From positions 186,001-250,000 of the forward strand of contig NZ_SSMD01000002.1 of the NCBI RefSeq assembly GCF_004799325.1: a DNA stretch of 64,000 bases, given 5' to 3'. This DNA comes from Thalassobius vesicularis (lineage in GTDB: Bacteria > Pseudomonadota > Alphaproteobacteria > Rhodobacterales > Rhodobacteraceae). The notes below the pieces were generated by a model. It had not been told where the DNA came from and did no database searches. It saw only the letters and a program-made list of their open reading frames with translations. Both the position numbers and the translations under genes were made by a program. Positions 48,920 to 58,523 of the stretch are shown here, one piece after another (the first letter of the stretch is position 1; each line of letters opens with the position of its first letter).

Positions 48920-50272
48920 TCAGAGGCCGCGCACCATGTGGGTGGCGTAGAGCTTGGCCATCTTCTCGACCGCCTGTTCGGGCGGCAGTTCTTCCGAGGT
49001 GCCGGTGCGGCGGCAGGTCAGCTCGACCACGCCGTTCTTCAGCCCGCGCGGGCCGACCGTGATGCGCCACGGCAGGCCGATCAGGTCCATCGTGGCGAAC
49101 TTGCCGCCGGCGCGTTCGTTGCGGTCGTCATAAAGCGGTTCCAGACCCAGCGCGGTGAAGCTGTTATACAGCGCCTCGCAGGCGGCATCGGCCTCGGCGT
49201 CGCCCTGTTTCAGGTTGACGATGCCGACATGGAACGGGGTCACGCCCTCGGGCCAGATGATGCCGTTCTCGTCGTGGCTGGCCTCGATGATGGCGCCGAT
49301 CAGGCGGCTAACGCCGATGCCGTGGCTGCCCATGTGGACCGGAACGGGCTTGCCGTCGGGGCCTTGCACGGTGGCGCCCATCGGTTCGGAATACTTGGTG
49401 CCGAAATAGAAGATCTGGCCGACCTCGATCCCGCGGGCCGAGCGGCGGCGCTCTTCGGGGATGGCGTTGAAGGTGGCCTCGTCATGGGTTTCGTCCGTGC
49501 GGGCGTAAAGCGCGGTGAACTCCTCCATGATGGCCTGGCACTGGGCCTTGTCGTCATAGTTGATGTCCCGCTCGCCCAGGCGGATGTCGGTGACGGCGCT
49601 GTCATAGAACACCTCGGACTCGCCGGTATCGGCCAGCACCAGGAATTCGTGAGTGTCGTCGCCACCAATCGGGCCCGAGTCGGCGCGCATCGGGATCGCC
49701 TGCAGGCCCATGCGTTCGTAAGTGCGCAGGTAGCTGACCAAGTGGCGGTTATAGGCGTGCAGCGCGTCCTCTTTGGTCAGGTCGAAGTTGTAGCCGTCCT
49801 TCATCAGGAATTCGCGGCCACGCATGACGCCGAAACGGGGGCGGACCTCGTCGCGGAATTTCCACTGGATGTGATAGAGGGTCATCGGCAGGTCTTTGTA
49901 GCTGCCAACATGGCTGCGGAAGATGTCGGTGATCATCTCTTCGTTGGTCGGGCCGAACAGCATGTCGCGGCCGTGGCGATCACGGATGCGCAGCATTTCC
50001 TCGCCGTAGTCGTCATAACGGCCGGATTCGCGCCAAAGATCGGCCGATTGCAGGGTCGGCATCAGCATCGGGATGTGACCTGCGCGAACCTGTTCCTCGT
50101 GCACGATGTTTTCCAGCTTGCGCAGCACCTTGAAGCCCAGCGGCAGCCAGGAATAGATCCCGGCGGCCTGTTGCTTGATCATGCCCGCGCGCAGCATCAG
50201 GCGGTGGCTGACGATCTGCGCCTCGGAGGGGTTTTCTTTCAGGACAGGCAGGAAATAGCGCGACAGACGCAT
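48920..50272 (-). CDS. proS: Prolyl-tRNA synthetase (short alphaproteobacterial form)
   Basis: The 450-residue class II synthetase charges tRNA-Pro. It lacks the editing insert and is about 450 residues, the short form common in alphaproteobacteria. Class II marks are visible: [29 protein letters not shown], the motif 2 region [23 protein letters not shown] and motif 3 [19 protein letters not shown] 50272 has AAAGGGGCC upstream. The frame is open further upstream, but not with a convincing start. Confidence 0.95.
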   Translation of the reverse strand: MRLSRYFLPVLKENPSEAQIVSHRLMLRAGMIKQQAAGIYSWLPLGFKVLRKLENIVHEEQVRAGHIPMLMPTLQSADLWRESGRYDDYGEEMLRIRDRHGRDMLFGPTNEEMITDIFRSHVGSYKDLPMTLYHIQWKFRDEVRPRFGVMRGREFLMKDGYNFDLTKEDALHAYNRHLVSYLRTYERMGLQAIPMRADSGPIGGDDTHEFLVLADTGESEVFYDSAVTDIRLGERDINYDDKAQCQAIMEEFTALYARTDETHDEATFNAIPEERRRSARGIEVGQIFYFGTKYSEPMGATVQGPDGKPVPVHMGSHGIGVSRLIGAIIEASHDENGIIWPEGVTPFHVGIVNLKQGDAEADAACEALYNSFTALGLEPLYDDRNERAGGKFATMDLIGLPWRITVGPRGLKNGVVELTCRRTGTSEELPPEQAVEKMAKLYATHMVRGL

Positions 50273-50401
50273 GGGATGGCCCCTTTGGGATGAATGGCGG
50301 TTTGTACGGGGGTTTAGTGAAGGATCGCGTGTCAGACAAGACGCGCGTGCGCGTTTGACAGCGAATGGTACGGGCGAGGCCTGACCGCCCCGCCCGTCCG
50401 T

Positions 50402-50434
50402 AGGGAAAAGGCGGCCCTTTGGGGATGGGCCGCC
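50402..50434 (-). terminator. Terminator after the LuxR-type gene
   Basis: On the minus strand GGCGGCCC / GGGCCGCC is an 8-bp stem followed by TTTTCCC. It lies about 115 bases beyond the luxR-type stop codon. The 50273-50548 stretch holds no gene. Confidence 0.6.
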
Positions 50435-50548
50435 GTTCCTCCGCCCCGGGGTTTGCCGAACCCAAGGCGGTGCACTCACGGAACATGTCCTGTATTTCGG
50501 GAAATCGTCCGCCGCGACAGTGCGGAAACCCGCACCTGGCCCCTGCCC

Positions 50549-51337
50549 CTAAACCGAGGAGGCGTGGATATACAGCTGGTTCAGGAACGCCACCTTGGCC
50601 ACGGCCTGTACGGTGGTCTCGACCCCCAGCTCGTCGCGGGCGCGGCGCAGGTATTTCTCGACCGCCGACAGGGACAGCCCGGTCAGCACGCAGACATCCT
50701 GCAGCGTCTTGCCGTCGGCGATCCAGCCCAGGATCTCGTGCTGGCGTTCGCTCAGGTCCAGCCCCGGCACCGGCAGCGGCAGTTGCGACAGCTTGAAATG
50801 CGCCATCGTGGCGATGGCGGTGATCCGCTCGCCGCAGGTGGCCCAATGCGCGTCCAGCTGCTCTTGTGTGACCCCGCGTGCGCAGCCCATCCCCATCGCG
50901 CCTTTTGAGCGCGGCGCCCCATCGGGAAAGCTGATCGAGTATCCCGCCCGCTGCCGCGCCGCGCCCAGCGCATCCATCGCCTCGCATTCCTCGGCCGACA
51001 GCCGTCCCGCGGCGCGTTCCTTGCGGGTCCAGTCCCAGGGGCAGGCCCCGACGTTTTCGCGCACCCACCGATAGTCGGCCGAACGCATGTACAGCCCGCT
51101 TGTGTGAAACGCCTTCACCTGATCCAGCGAATGGGTGGACAGAAAAAACGCATCGTCCGGATGCCCGATCGAGCGGCCCAGCCGGTAGCGAGTATAGCCA
51201 TAATTCACGCGCTCGAACCCGAACCGGGCCAGCGCCTCGACAGTCAGGGTCCAAGCGCATTCGACGCTCGGGGCAGCCGCGATGCGGTTTAGAACGACGA
51301 TCGCCTCGGCATCGTCGATCTGTGTCAACAGGGTCAT
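50549..51337 (-). CDS. LuxR-family regulator with autoinducer-binding domain (LuxR solo)
   Basis: The 262-residue protein has an N-terminal autoinducer-binding-like domain (about residues 15-160, with a tryptophan and aspartate in the ACPWDWTRKE block) and a C-terminal LuxR helix-turn-helix (about 190-255: LSERQHEILGWIADGKTLQDV, then GLSLSAVEKYLRRARDELGV). No luxI-type synthase is near, so it is an orphan regulator that could sense a foreign or own signal. ATG 51337 is the first methionine of the conserved part; no strong ribosome-binding site is visible. Confidence 0.85.
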   Translation of the reverse strand: MTLLTQIDDAEAIVVLNRIAAAPSVECAWTLTVEALARFGFERVNYGYTRYRLGRSIGHPDDAFFLSTHSLDQVKAFHTSGLYMRSADYRWVRENVGACPWDWTRKERAAGRLSAEECEAMDALGAARQRAGYSISFPDGAPRSKGAMGMGCARGVTQEQLDAHWATCGERITAIATMAHFKLSQLPLPVPGLDLSERQHEILGWIADGKTLQDVCVLTGLSLSAVEKYLRRARDELGVETTVQAVAKVAFLNQLYIHASSV

Positions 51338-51475
51338 CTTTACATTCCGGGTACTCGTTCCAGCCAAGATATCTAGACGCTGTCATGACCCTTGTCGATT
51401 ATGCGTTCGCAGAAACAGGCTTGCGCTTGCCCCCCCGAGTGACGACATAATGGCAATCAGCGAACAGGAGGCGAC

Positions 51476-52543
51476 ATGGCCCTGCCCGTCCGGGAACAAG
51501 CGAAATATTGGGGGGCCGCGACAGCGGTCTTTTTGATCGTGCTTTGGTATCTGGGCGACGTGATCCTGCCCTTCGTGCTGGGCGGTGCCATCGCCTATTT
51601 TCTGGACCCCGTTGCCGACCGGCTAGAGAAGTTGGGCGCCTCGCGCGCGATGGCGACGGCCATCATCACCATCGGCGCGCTGCTGGTGGCGATCGTGGCG
51701 ATGCTGCTGGTCGTGCCCTCGCTGATCGAGCAGTCGATCGCCCTGTTCAACATCATCCCCAAGGTGTTCGAGGATCTGCGCACCTTCCTGACCACACGCT
51801 TCCCCGAGCTGCTGGACAACACCTCGACCCTGCACCAGTCGCTGAAAACCGTCGGCGAAACCATCCAGTCCAAGGGCGGAGAACTGCTGAAAGCGGTCTT
51901 CAGCTCGGCCATGTCGATCATCAACGTGGTGATGCTGCTGGTAATCGTGCCCGTGGTGGCCTTCTACCTGCTGTATGATTGGGACAACATGGTCGCCAAG
52001 ATCGACGACATGCTGCCGCGCGATCATGCCCCCGTGGTGCGCCGTCTGGCCGCCGAGATCGACCAGACCCTCGCCGCCTTCATCCGCGGGATGGGTACGG
52101 TCTGCCTGGCTCTGGGCACCTACTATGCCGTGGCGCTGATGCTGGTGGGGCTGCAATTCGGGCTGGTCGTCGGCTTTATCGCGGGCGGTCTGACCTTCAT
52201 TCCGTATGTCGGTGCCTTCGTCGGCGGCGCGCTGGCCATCGGGCTGGGCCTGTTCCAGTTCTGGGGCGACTGGCTGTCGCTCGGCCTCGTCGCGGGCGTC
52301 TTCGTGCTGGGCCAGGTGATCGAGGGCAACGTGCTGACCCCGAAACTGGTCGGCAGCTCGGTCGGGCTGCACCCGGTCTGGCTGATCTTCGCGCTGTCGG
52401 TGTTCGGCACGCTGTTCGGCTTTGTCGGGATGCTGGTCGCCGTGCCGGTTGCCGCAGCCCTGGGCGTGGTCGCCCGCTTCCTGATTTCCAACTACAAGGA
52501 CAGCCGCCTGTATCAAGGCCAGTCCGGAAAGCCCGAAGAGTAA
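51476..52543 (+). CDS. AI-2E (PerM/YdiK) family membrane protein
   Basis: The 355-residue protein has about eight hydrophobic helices, with the characteristic VILPFVLGGAIAYFLDPVADRLEKLG near the start and a FIRGMGTVCLALGTYYAVALMLVGLQFGLVVGFIAGGLTFIPYVG segment. The family includes sodium/proton and autoinducer-2 export candidates and proteins of unknown function. The stop TAATG overlaps the start of hdaA by 1 base, so they are co-translated. Confidence 0.85.
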   Translation: MALPVREQAKYWGAATAVFLIVLWYLGDVILPFVLGGAIAYFLDPVADRLEKLGASRAMATAIITIGALLVAIVAMLLVVPSLIEQSIALFNIIPKVFEDLRTFLTTRFPELLDNTSTLHQSLKTVGETIQSKGGELLKAVFSSAMSIINVVMLLVIVPVVAFYLLYDWDNMVAKIDDMLPRDHAPVVRRLAAEIDQTLAAFIRGMGTVCLALGTYYAVALMLVGLQFGLVVGFIAGGLTFIPYVGAFVGGALAIGLGLFQFWGDWLSLGLVAGVFVLGQVIEGNVLTPKLVGSSVGLHPVWLIFALSVFGTLFGFVGMLVAVPVAAALGVVARFLISNYKDSRLYQGQSGKPEE

Positions 52544-53244
52544 TGATCGGACAACTCAGCTTTGACCTGCCCGTGCGTCCCGCATTGGGACGCGAGGCGT
52601 TCTTTGTCTCGCCCGCCAACGCAATGGCCGTCGTGATGATCGAGAATTGGGACCAGTGGGCCGGGCGCAAGCTGGCGCTGATCGGCCCGTCCGGTGCGGG
52701 CAAGACCCACCTGGCGCATGTCTGGGCCGCTGCCTCGGGGGCGCGCATCGTTTCCGCCCGCGATCTTCCCGATGCCGACATCCCCGATCTGGCGCGCGGC
52801 CCCATCGCGGTCGAGGACATCCCCGACATCGCCGGCGACCGCACCGCCGAAGAGGCGCTGTTCCACCTGCACAACCTGGTCCTGGCCGAAGGGCACCACC
52901 TGCTGGTCACCGCCGACCGCCCCGTCCTGACCTGGGGCCTGACCCTGCCCGACCTGCTCAGCCGGATGCAGGGCACCCAGTCCGTGACCCTGCAACAGCC
53001 CGACGACCAGCTGCTGACCGCCGTCGTCGCCAAGATGTTCGGCGACCGCCAATTGCTGCCCTCGCCGGAAACCATCGCCTACATGGTCACCCACATGGAC
53101 CGCAGCTTCGACGTGGCCCGCGCGCTGGTCGCCGACATCGACCGCGCCGCGCTGGAACTGAAGCGCCCCGTCACCCGCACCCTTGCGGTCGAAGTGCTCA
53201 AGGGGAATGCGCCCTTGGGTCGTCTGGACATTCCAGACACTTAA
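52543..53244 (+). CDS. hdaA: DnaA regulatory inactivator HdaA
   Basis: The 233-residue protein is a DnaA-like AAA+ ATPase without a DNA-binding domain. It has Walker A GPSGAGKTHLAHVWAA, a Walker B-like IAVEDIPD and a sensor region near LTWGLTLPDLLSRM. HdaA works with the sliding clamp to trigger hydrolysis of DnaA-ATP and stop re-initiation. The location before ppk1-ppx is the usual order in Rhodobacterales as I know it. Confidence 0.88.
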   Translation: MIGQLSFDLPVRPALGREAFFVSPANAMAVVMIENWDQWAGRKLALIGPSGAGKTHLAHVWAAASGARIVSARDLPDADIPDLARGPIAVEDIPDIAGDRTAEEALFHLHNLVLAEGHHLLVTADRPVLTWGLTLPDLLSRMQGTQSVTLQQPDDQLLTAVVAKMFGDRQLLPSPETIAYMVTHMDRSFDVARALVADIDRAALELKRPVTRTLAVEVLKGNAPLGRLDIPDT

Positions 53245-53295
53245 GCGCAAAATCGGCGTCATTCCCGCGTCACAAGAGCAGTCCATAAACCGCGC

Positions 53296-55470
53296 ATGAC
53301 CCAAGCAGATTTTCTCAAGGCTCCTTTTGCCGAACCCGTCGACATCCCCGGTCTGGACATCTCCGGCCCGGCCCGCTTCTACAACCGTGAACTCAGCTGG
53401 CTGGGCTTCAACTGGCGCGTTCTGGAAGAGGCCGAGAATAAACGCGTACCGCTGCTGGAACGCGTGCGCTTCGTGTCGATTTCGGCGACCAACCTGGACG
53501 AATTCTATACCGTCCGCGTCGCTGGCCTGCGGGAACTGGCCCGCGCGGGCAATATGACCCCGGCGCAGGACGGGTTGTCGCCCACCGAGCAGCTGGTGCT
53601 GATCAACGAGAACGCCCGCCGCCTGATGGACAGCCAGCAGCGCGTCTTCGAGGAGTTGCGCCGCGAAATGGCCTCCGAGAAGATCGAGATCCTGACCCGC
53701 GAGGACGTCCCCGAAGAGGAAAAACCCTTCCTGCTGGACATCTTCCTGAACCAAGTTTTCCCGGTGCTGTCGCCGCTGGCGGTGGACCCGGCGCACCCCT
53801 TTCCGTTCATCCCGAACACCGGCTTCAGCCTTGCGCTGCAACTGGAACGCCGCCGCGACAAGCGGATGCTGATGGCGCTGCTGCCGATCCCGCAGCAGAT
53901 CGCGCGCTTTGTGGAACTGCCCGAAAACGACGGCTCGCACCGCTTTGTCCCGCTCGAGGAACTGCTGCTGTTGTTCATCGACAAGATGTTCCCCAGCTAC
54001 AAGATGATGGGCCATTGCGCCTTCCGCGTGCTGCGCGACAGCGACCTTGAAGTCGAAGAAGAATCCGAAGACCTGGTGCGCGAATTCGAAGTCGCCCTGA
54101 AGCGCCGCCGCCGGGGCGAGGTCGTCCGCATGAAAATCTCGGCCGGCGCACCCGAGGCGCTGAAATCCGTCATCATGCGCGAATTGCACGTCACCCCGTC
54201 CGAGATCGTCGAGATCGACGGCATGATCGGCATCGCCGACGTCAAGGAACTGGTGCTGGACAGCCGCCCCGATCTGCTGTGGCCCAACTTCACCCCGCGC
54301 GTTCCCGAACGGGTGCAGGACCATGATGGCGACATGTTCGCCGCCATCAAGCAGAAAGACATGCTGCTGCACCACCCGTACGAGACCTTTGACATGGTCA
54401 TCCGGTTCCTGCAGCAGGCCGCGCGCGATCCCGATGTGGTGGCGATCAAGCAGACGCTGTACCGGACCTCCAAGAACTCGCCCATCGTCGAGGCACTGTG
54501 CGAGGCCGCCGAGGACGGCAAATCCGTCACCGCGCTGGTCGAGCTGAAAGCCCGTTTCGACGAGGCCGCCAACATCCGCCAGTCGCGTCGCCTGGAACGC
54601 TCGGGCGCGCATGTGGTGTATGGCTTCGTGGACTGGAAAACCCACGCCAAGATTTCCACCGTGGTCCGGCGCGAGGGCGACAAGCTGGTCACCTACACCC
54701 ATTACGGCACCGGCAACTACCACCCGATTACGGCGCGCATCTACACCGACCTGTCGTTCTTTACCTGCGACGCCGCCCTTGGGCGCGATGCCACCAAGGT
54801 GTTCAACTACCTGTCCGGCTACATCGAACCCGAGGGGCTGGAAAACCTTGCGATCTCGCCCAGCGGGTTGAAACAGCGCCTGCTGGAGGGCTTCGAGAAA
54901 GAGGCCGAGCACGCCCGCGCGGGCCGTCCGGCCTCGATCTGGGCCAAGATGAACTCACTCATCGACCCGGAAATCATCGACGGGCTGTATGCGGCAAGCC
55001 AGGCCGGGGTGAAAATCAGCCTGGTCATCCGTGGCATCTGCGGCGTGCGTCCCGGCATCAAGGGCCTGTCGGACAACATCCGCGTCAAATCCATCGTCGG
55101 CCGTTTCCTGGAACACTCGCGCATCGTGTGTTTCGGCAACGGGCATGACCTGCCCTCGAAAAAGGCCAAGGTCTACATCTCGTCCGCCGACTGGATGGGC
55201 CGCAACCTGAACCGCCGGATCGAAACCCTGATCGAGATCGAGAACCCCACCGTGAAGGCGCAGATCGTCAGCCAGATCATGGCCGCCAACATGGCCGATG
55301 TCGCCCAAAGCTGGGTCATGCGTCCCGACGGCCAATTCGACCGCGCCACCTGGCCCGAGGGCGAGTTCGCCTTCAACTGCCACCGCTTCTTCATGGAATA
55401 CCCGTCGCTGTCCGGGCGTGGCTCGGCCGGGGCGAAAGATGTTCCGCAATTGACCCATACGGATGATTGA
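53296..55470 (+). CDS. ppk1: Polyphosphate kinase 1
   Basis: The 724-residue enzyme makes polyphosphate from ATP. It has the N-terminal region (RFYNRELSWLGFNWRVLEEA), the head domain and two phospholipase D-like catalytic halves. The phosphorylated histidine lies in THYGTGNYHPITARIYTDLSFFT. A later YISSADWMGRNLNRRIE block closes the active site. It is followed by ppx after 52 bases, a standard pair that sets polyphosphate level. Confidence 0.94.
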   Translation: MTQADFLKAPFAEPVDIPGLDISGPARFYNRELSWLGFNWRVLEEAENKRVPLLERVRFVSISATNLDEFYTVRVAGLRELARAGNMTPAQDGLSPTEQLVLINENARRLMDSQQRVFEELRREMASEKIEILTREDVPEEEKPFLLDIFLNQVFPVLSPLAVDPAHPFPFIPNTGFSLALQLERRRDKRMLMALLPIPQQIARFVELPENDGSHRFVPLEELLLLFIDKMFPSYKMMGHCAFRVLRDSDLEVEEESEDLVREFEVALKRRRRGEVVRMKISAGAPEALKSVIMRELHVTPSEIVEIDGMIGIADVKELVLDSRPDLLWPNFTPRVPERVQDHDGDMFAAIKQKDMLLHHPYETFDMVIRFLQQAARDPDVVAIKQTLYRTSKNSPIVEALCEAAEDGKSVTALVELKARFDEAANIRQSRRLERSGAHVVYGFVDWKTHAKISTVVRREGDKLVTYTHYGTGNYHPITARIYTDLSFFTCDAALGRDATKVFNYLSGYIEPEGLENLAISPSGLKQRLLEGFEKEAEHARAGRPASIWAKMNSLIDPEIIDGLYAASQAGVKISLVIRGICGVRPGIKGLSDNIRVKSIVGRFLEHSRIVCFGNGHDLPSKKAKVYISSADWMGRNLNRRIETLIEIENPTVKAQIVSQIMAANMADVAQSWVMRPDGQFDRATWPEGEFAFNCHRFFMEYPSLSGRGSAGAKDVPQLTHTDD

Positions 55471-55522
55471 CCTAACTGCGGGCCCTGAAGCATCCTAGGG
55501 CCAGAAGCACAGGAACGAATTG

Positions 55523-57067
55523 ATGGACGACACGCCCCTTCCGGCCTCGACAGATTGGGGCCCGTTTGGCCGCCCGCTATTCAACGACCCCTCGTCTCAG
55601 GCCCTCTCGCGCGTGGGCGTGGTGGATGTTGGGTCGAACTCGGTCCGGTTGGTGGTGTTTGACGGCGCCGCGCGCAGCCCGGCCTATTTCTACAACGAAA
55701 AGATCATGTGCGCCCTCGGCGAAGGCCTGTCCGAAACCGGCCACCTGAACCCCGAGGGCCGCCGCCGCGCCCTGTCCGCCCTGCGCCGGTTCCAGAAACT
55801 GGCCGAGGGGCTGGGCATCCTGCCGCTGACCACCGTCGCCACCGCCGCCGTGCGCGATGCCGCCGACGGCGCGGATTTCGTGGCCGAGGTGCTGCGCGAA
55901 ACCGGGATGCAGATCCACATCATCGACGGCGAGGAAGAGGCCCGCCTTTCTGCCCAGGGCGTGCTGCTGGGCTGGCCGGGGTCTTACGGTCTGGTCTGCG
56001 ACATCGGCGGCTCGTCGATGGAACTGGCCGAGATCGGCGCGGGCCAAGTCAGCCGCCGCGTCACCAGCGCGCTGGGACCGCTGAAGCTGCGCCACATGCC
56101 CGGCGGCAAGAAGGCCCGCAAGGAATACATCCAGCAAACCGTCGCCCGCCTGGCCGCGGAAATGGGCCCGCAGCGCAATCGCCTGTTCCTTGTTGGCGGC
56201 TCGTGGCGTGCGATCGCCCGCATTGATATGGAGCGGCGCAAATATCCGCTGCACGTGCTGCACGAATACCGGATGAACTCGAAATCCATCGACGCCACCA
56301 TCCGCTACATCGCCGAAAACGACCCGTCTGAACTGCGCGCACGCTGTGGCGTGTCCGGCTCGCGCATGGCGCTGGTGCCCTATGCCGCCGAAGTGCTGCG
56401 CGAGGTCGTGCGCACCTTTCACCCGCATGACATCGCCGTGTCCTCTTACGGGATCCGCGAGGGGATGCTGTATGAACAGATGCCCCAGCAGCTGCGCGAC
56501 CGCGATCCGCTGATCGAATCGTGCTACTTCGCCGAGGCAAAAGACGCCCGCATCCCCGGCTTCGGCAAGGCGCTCTATGACTTCATCCTGCCGCTGTTTT
56601 CGGGGGCCACGCTGGAGCGCAAACGCCTGATCAAGGCCGCCTGCCTGCTGCACGATGTCAGCTGGCGCGCCCACCCCGATTACCGCGCCGAGGTCTGTTT
56701 CGACAACGCCACCCGCGCCAATCTGGGCGGGCTGAAGCATTCCGAACGGGTGTTCCTGGGCCTGGCCCTGCTGCACCGCTACAAGAACTCGCGCGCCGGC
56801 ACCTCGTTCGAGCCGATCTTTCACCTGATCGACGAAAAGGCCCAGAAACAGGCCGAGATTCTGGGCAAGGCGATGCGCTTTGGCGCGATGCTGTGGCTTC
56901 AGGCGGAAAAACCGCTGGGCAAGCTGGAATGGCACCCCAAGCTCAAGCATCTGACGCTGATCCTGACCTCCGACGCCGCCCCCCTGTTCGGAGAGGTCGC
57001 CGCCGCGCGCTTCCAGTCGCTGGCCAACGCATTGGGCGCGCAGTCCGAGGTACGGATCAAGGGGTGA
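55523..57067 (+). CDS. ppx: Exopolyphosphatase, Ppx/GppA family with C-terminal HD-like domain
   Basis: The 514-residue protein has the ASKHA phosphatase fold: VGVVDVGSNSVRLVVFDG near residue 30 and LVCDIGGSSMELAEIG near 155. The C-terminal part has a histidine-aspartate pair in AACLLHDVSWRAHPDY, an HD-like domain. It cuts terminal phosphate from polyphosphate, or converts pppGpp to ppGpp. ATG 55523 was preferred to the TTG just before it. The stop is adjacent to the stop of the convergent small exported protein. Confidence 0.9.
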   Translation: MDDTPLPASTDWGPFGRPLFNDPSSQALSRVGVVDVGSNSVRLVVFDGAARSPAYFYNEKIMCALGEGLSETGHLNPEGRRRALSALRRFQKLAEGLGILPLTTVATAAVRDAADGADFVAEVLRETGMQIHIIDGEEEARLSAQGVLLGWPGSYGLVCDIGGSSMELAEIGAGQVSRRVTSALGPLKLRHMPGGKKARKEYIQQTVARLAAEMGPQRNRLFLVGGSWRAIARIDMERRKYPLHVLHEYRMNSKSIDATIRYIAENDPSELRARCGVSGSRMALVPYAAEVLREVVRTFHPHDIAVSSYGIREGMLYEQMPQQLRDRDPLIESCYFAEAKDARIPGFGKALYDFILPLFSGATLERKRLIKAACLLHDVSWRAHPDYRAEVCFDNATRANLGGLKHSERVFLGLALLHRYKNSRAGTSFEPIFHLIDEKAQKQAEILGKAMRFGAMLWLQAEKPLGKLEWHPKLKHLTLILTSDAAPLFGEVAAARFQSLANALGAQSEVRIKG

Positions 57068-57430
57068 TTACAGATCAACCTCGCCCTGCGGGGCGGGCTC
57101 GCTTGGCACCTGGTCCGGCTGGGGTTGCTTGCGGCGCATGATGATGTCGCCGTTCGGCAGCATCTCGGGGGCGTGGTACATCGACAGGTCGTCGACCTTG
57201 CGCAGCACTTCGGCCAGCGCCGGGCCCATTTCCCGCACAAACTGACGCATCGCCGGCTCCATCGTGTCGGCCAGCGCCTGCAGGTCGTCCATCGCGGGTT
57301 CCATCTCTTGCAGGATGCCCTTGAAGAACAGCTTGGCGCCCTCCTCCATCAGCGAAAACCCCTTCTCCTCTTCGGCCAGAACCGGAGAGGCGGCGACACA
57401 GATCACAAGGGGCAGAACAAGGCGTTTCAT
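57068..57430 (-). CDS. Small exported helical protein
   Basis: The 120-residue protein has a signal peptide (MKRLVLPLVICVAASPVLA, cut before EEEKG). The mature part is mainly amphipathic helix (MEEGAKLFFKGILQEMEPAMDDLQALADTMEPAMRQFVREMGPALAEVLRKVDDL) and a proline-rich tail. A repeat of EMEPAM/TMEPAM/EMGPAL is visible. The function is unknown; a periplasmic structural or chaperone-like part is possible. ATG 57430 was chosen because the signal peptide starts there. Confidence 0.72.
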   Translation of the reverse strand: MKRLVLPLVICVAASPVLAEEEKGFSLMEEGAKLFFKGILQEMEPAMDDLQALADTMEPAMRQFVREMGPALAEVLRKVDDLSMYHAPEMLPNGDIIMRRKQPQPDQVPSEPAPQGEVDL

Positions 57431-57494
57431 ACCCTCAATATAGCGCAAAACCGCCCCGGTTTTAGAGGGCATCCCGCCACGCGCGCGATTTCGC

Positions 57495-58523
57495 CTAGTC
57501 CAGATCAATGTCCAGCGTCACCGGAAAATGGTCCGACGCGGTGATCAGGGCGTCGCGCAATTCCGGCACGCATTGGCAGCGGTCGTCGTCATAGGGGTGC
57601 CAGATGCGCCATTCACCGCCCTTTGCGGCGATCTCGGGTGAAACCATGATGTAATCCAGCAGCGCCTGAAGATACCGCTTGCCCTTGGGCATGTGGAACC
57701 GCGCCGTGCTGGGCAGCGCCCCGATGCGTTGATGCAGGGCCATTTCGGCGTGGGGGTCGTACAGCTTCACCCCGTCGCTTTCCCCCAGCACGATTTCCAC
57801 GGACGAACGCCCGAACAGGTGCTCATACTCGTCCAGACCCGGGCCGTCGTTCAGATCGCCCAGCACGATCAGCGGCTCTCCGACTTCCAGGTGCTCCTCG
57901 ATCCGGCGGCGCAGCCAGATCGCCTGCGCCAACTGCTTGCGCCGGTTGGCGATGGCCAGCCGCATCACCGCCTCGCGTCCATGCGCGCCATGCGGGGCCT
58001 TGGATTTCAGGTGCACGCCGATCATCCGAAACCGGAACCCGCCCTTGGTCTTCAGCCCTACCTCCAGCGGCGGCTTGGAAAAACGGATCAGGTCCTCGGT
58101 ATCATCCACGTCCAGATCAATGCGGAACACCCCGTCAAAGCGCGGGCTGCGGTCCGAGCCCTTCTTGCCGGTCGGATCGCCCAGCGGATCGTGCCACGCG
58201 CTCAGCACGTCGGGGTCGTACATCAGCGCGATTTCCTGCTGGGTGTCGTTGGCAAACCCCATCAGTGCCTTGCGCGCCCGCAGCCCAAAGGTCTTGGCGA
58301 AATTCTCCAGCGCGGACACGGTGGTGCGGCGGCCATTCTGGTCGGGCGCCTCGATCACCATGACGACATCGGCATCCAGCGCGGTGAACACGATCCCCAG
58401 CGATTCCGTCTGCTGCAACCGCGTCACATCCAGCCGCCCGGACCAACCGTTATCCGCCAGCAGGCCACCCTTGTCGTCGAACAAGTTGTTGAACCATTCG
58501 ACATTGTAGGTGGCGATCCGCAT
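57495..58523 (-). CDS. Endonuclease/exonuclease/phosphatase family protein
   Basis: The 342-residue protein has the EEP fold with MRIATYNVEWFNNLFDD at the start, IEAPDQNG with the metal-binding glutamate neighbourhood, a central LIVLGDLNDGPGLDEYE block and a late ASDHFPVTLDID histidine motif. Family members cut DNA, RNA or phosphodiesters, or dephosphorylate lipids. No signal peptide is present, so it is cytoplasmic. It overlaps the TerB/DnaJ gene by 1 base (TGATG), so they are co-translated. Confidence 0.87.
   Translation of the reverse strand: MRIATYNVEWFNNLFDDKGGLLADNGWSGRLDVTRLQQTESLGIVFTALDADVVMVIEAPDQNGRRTTVSALENFAKTFGLRARKALMGFANDTQQEIALMYDPDVLSAWHDPLGDPTGKKGSDRSPRFDGVFRIDLDVDDTEDLIRFSKPPLEVGLKTKGGFRFRMIGVHLKSKAPHGAHGREAVMRLAIANRRKQLAQAIWLRRRIEEHLEVGEPLIVLGDLNDGPGLDEYEHLFGRSSVEIVLGESDGVKLYDPHAEMALHQRIGALPSTARFHMPKGKRYLQALLDYIMVSPEIAAKGGEWRIWHPYDDDRCQCVPELRDALITASDHFPVTLDIDLD

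Noticed and set aside
52513-54912. Long open frame (about 800 codons) opposite hdaA and ppk1
   Set aside because: It crosses two real genes on the other strand and has shadow-type composition with no recognisable domain.
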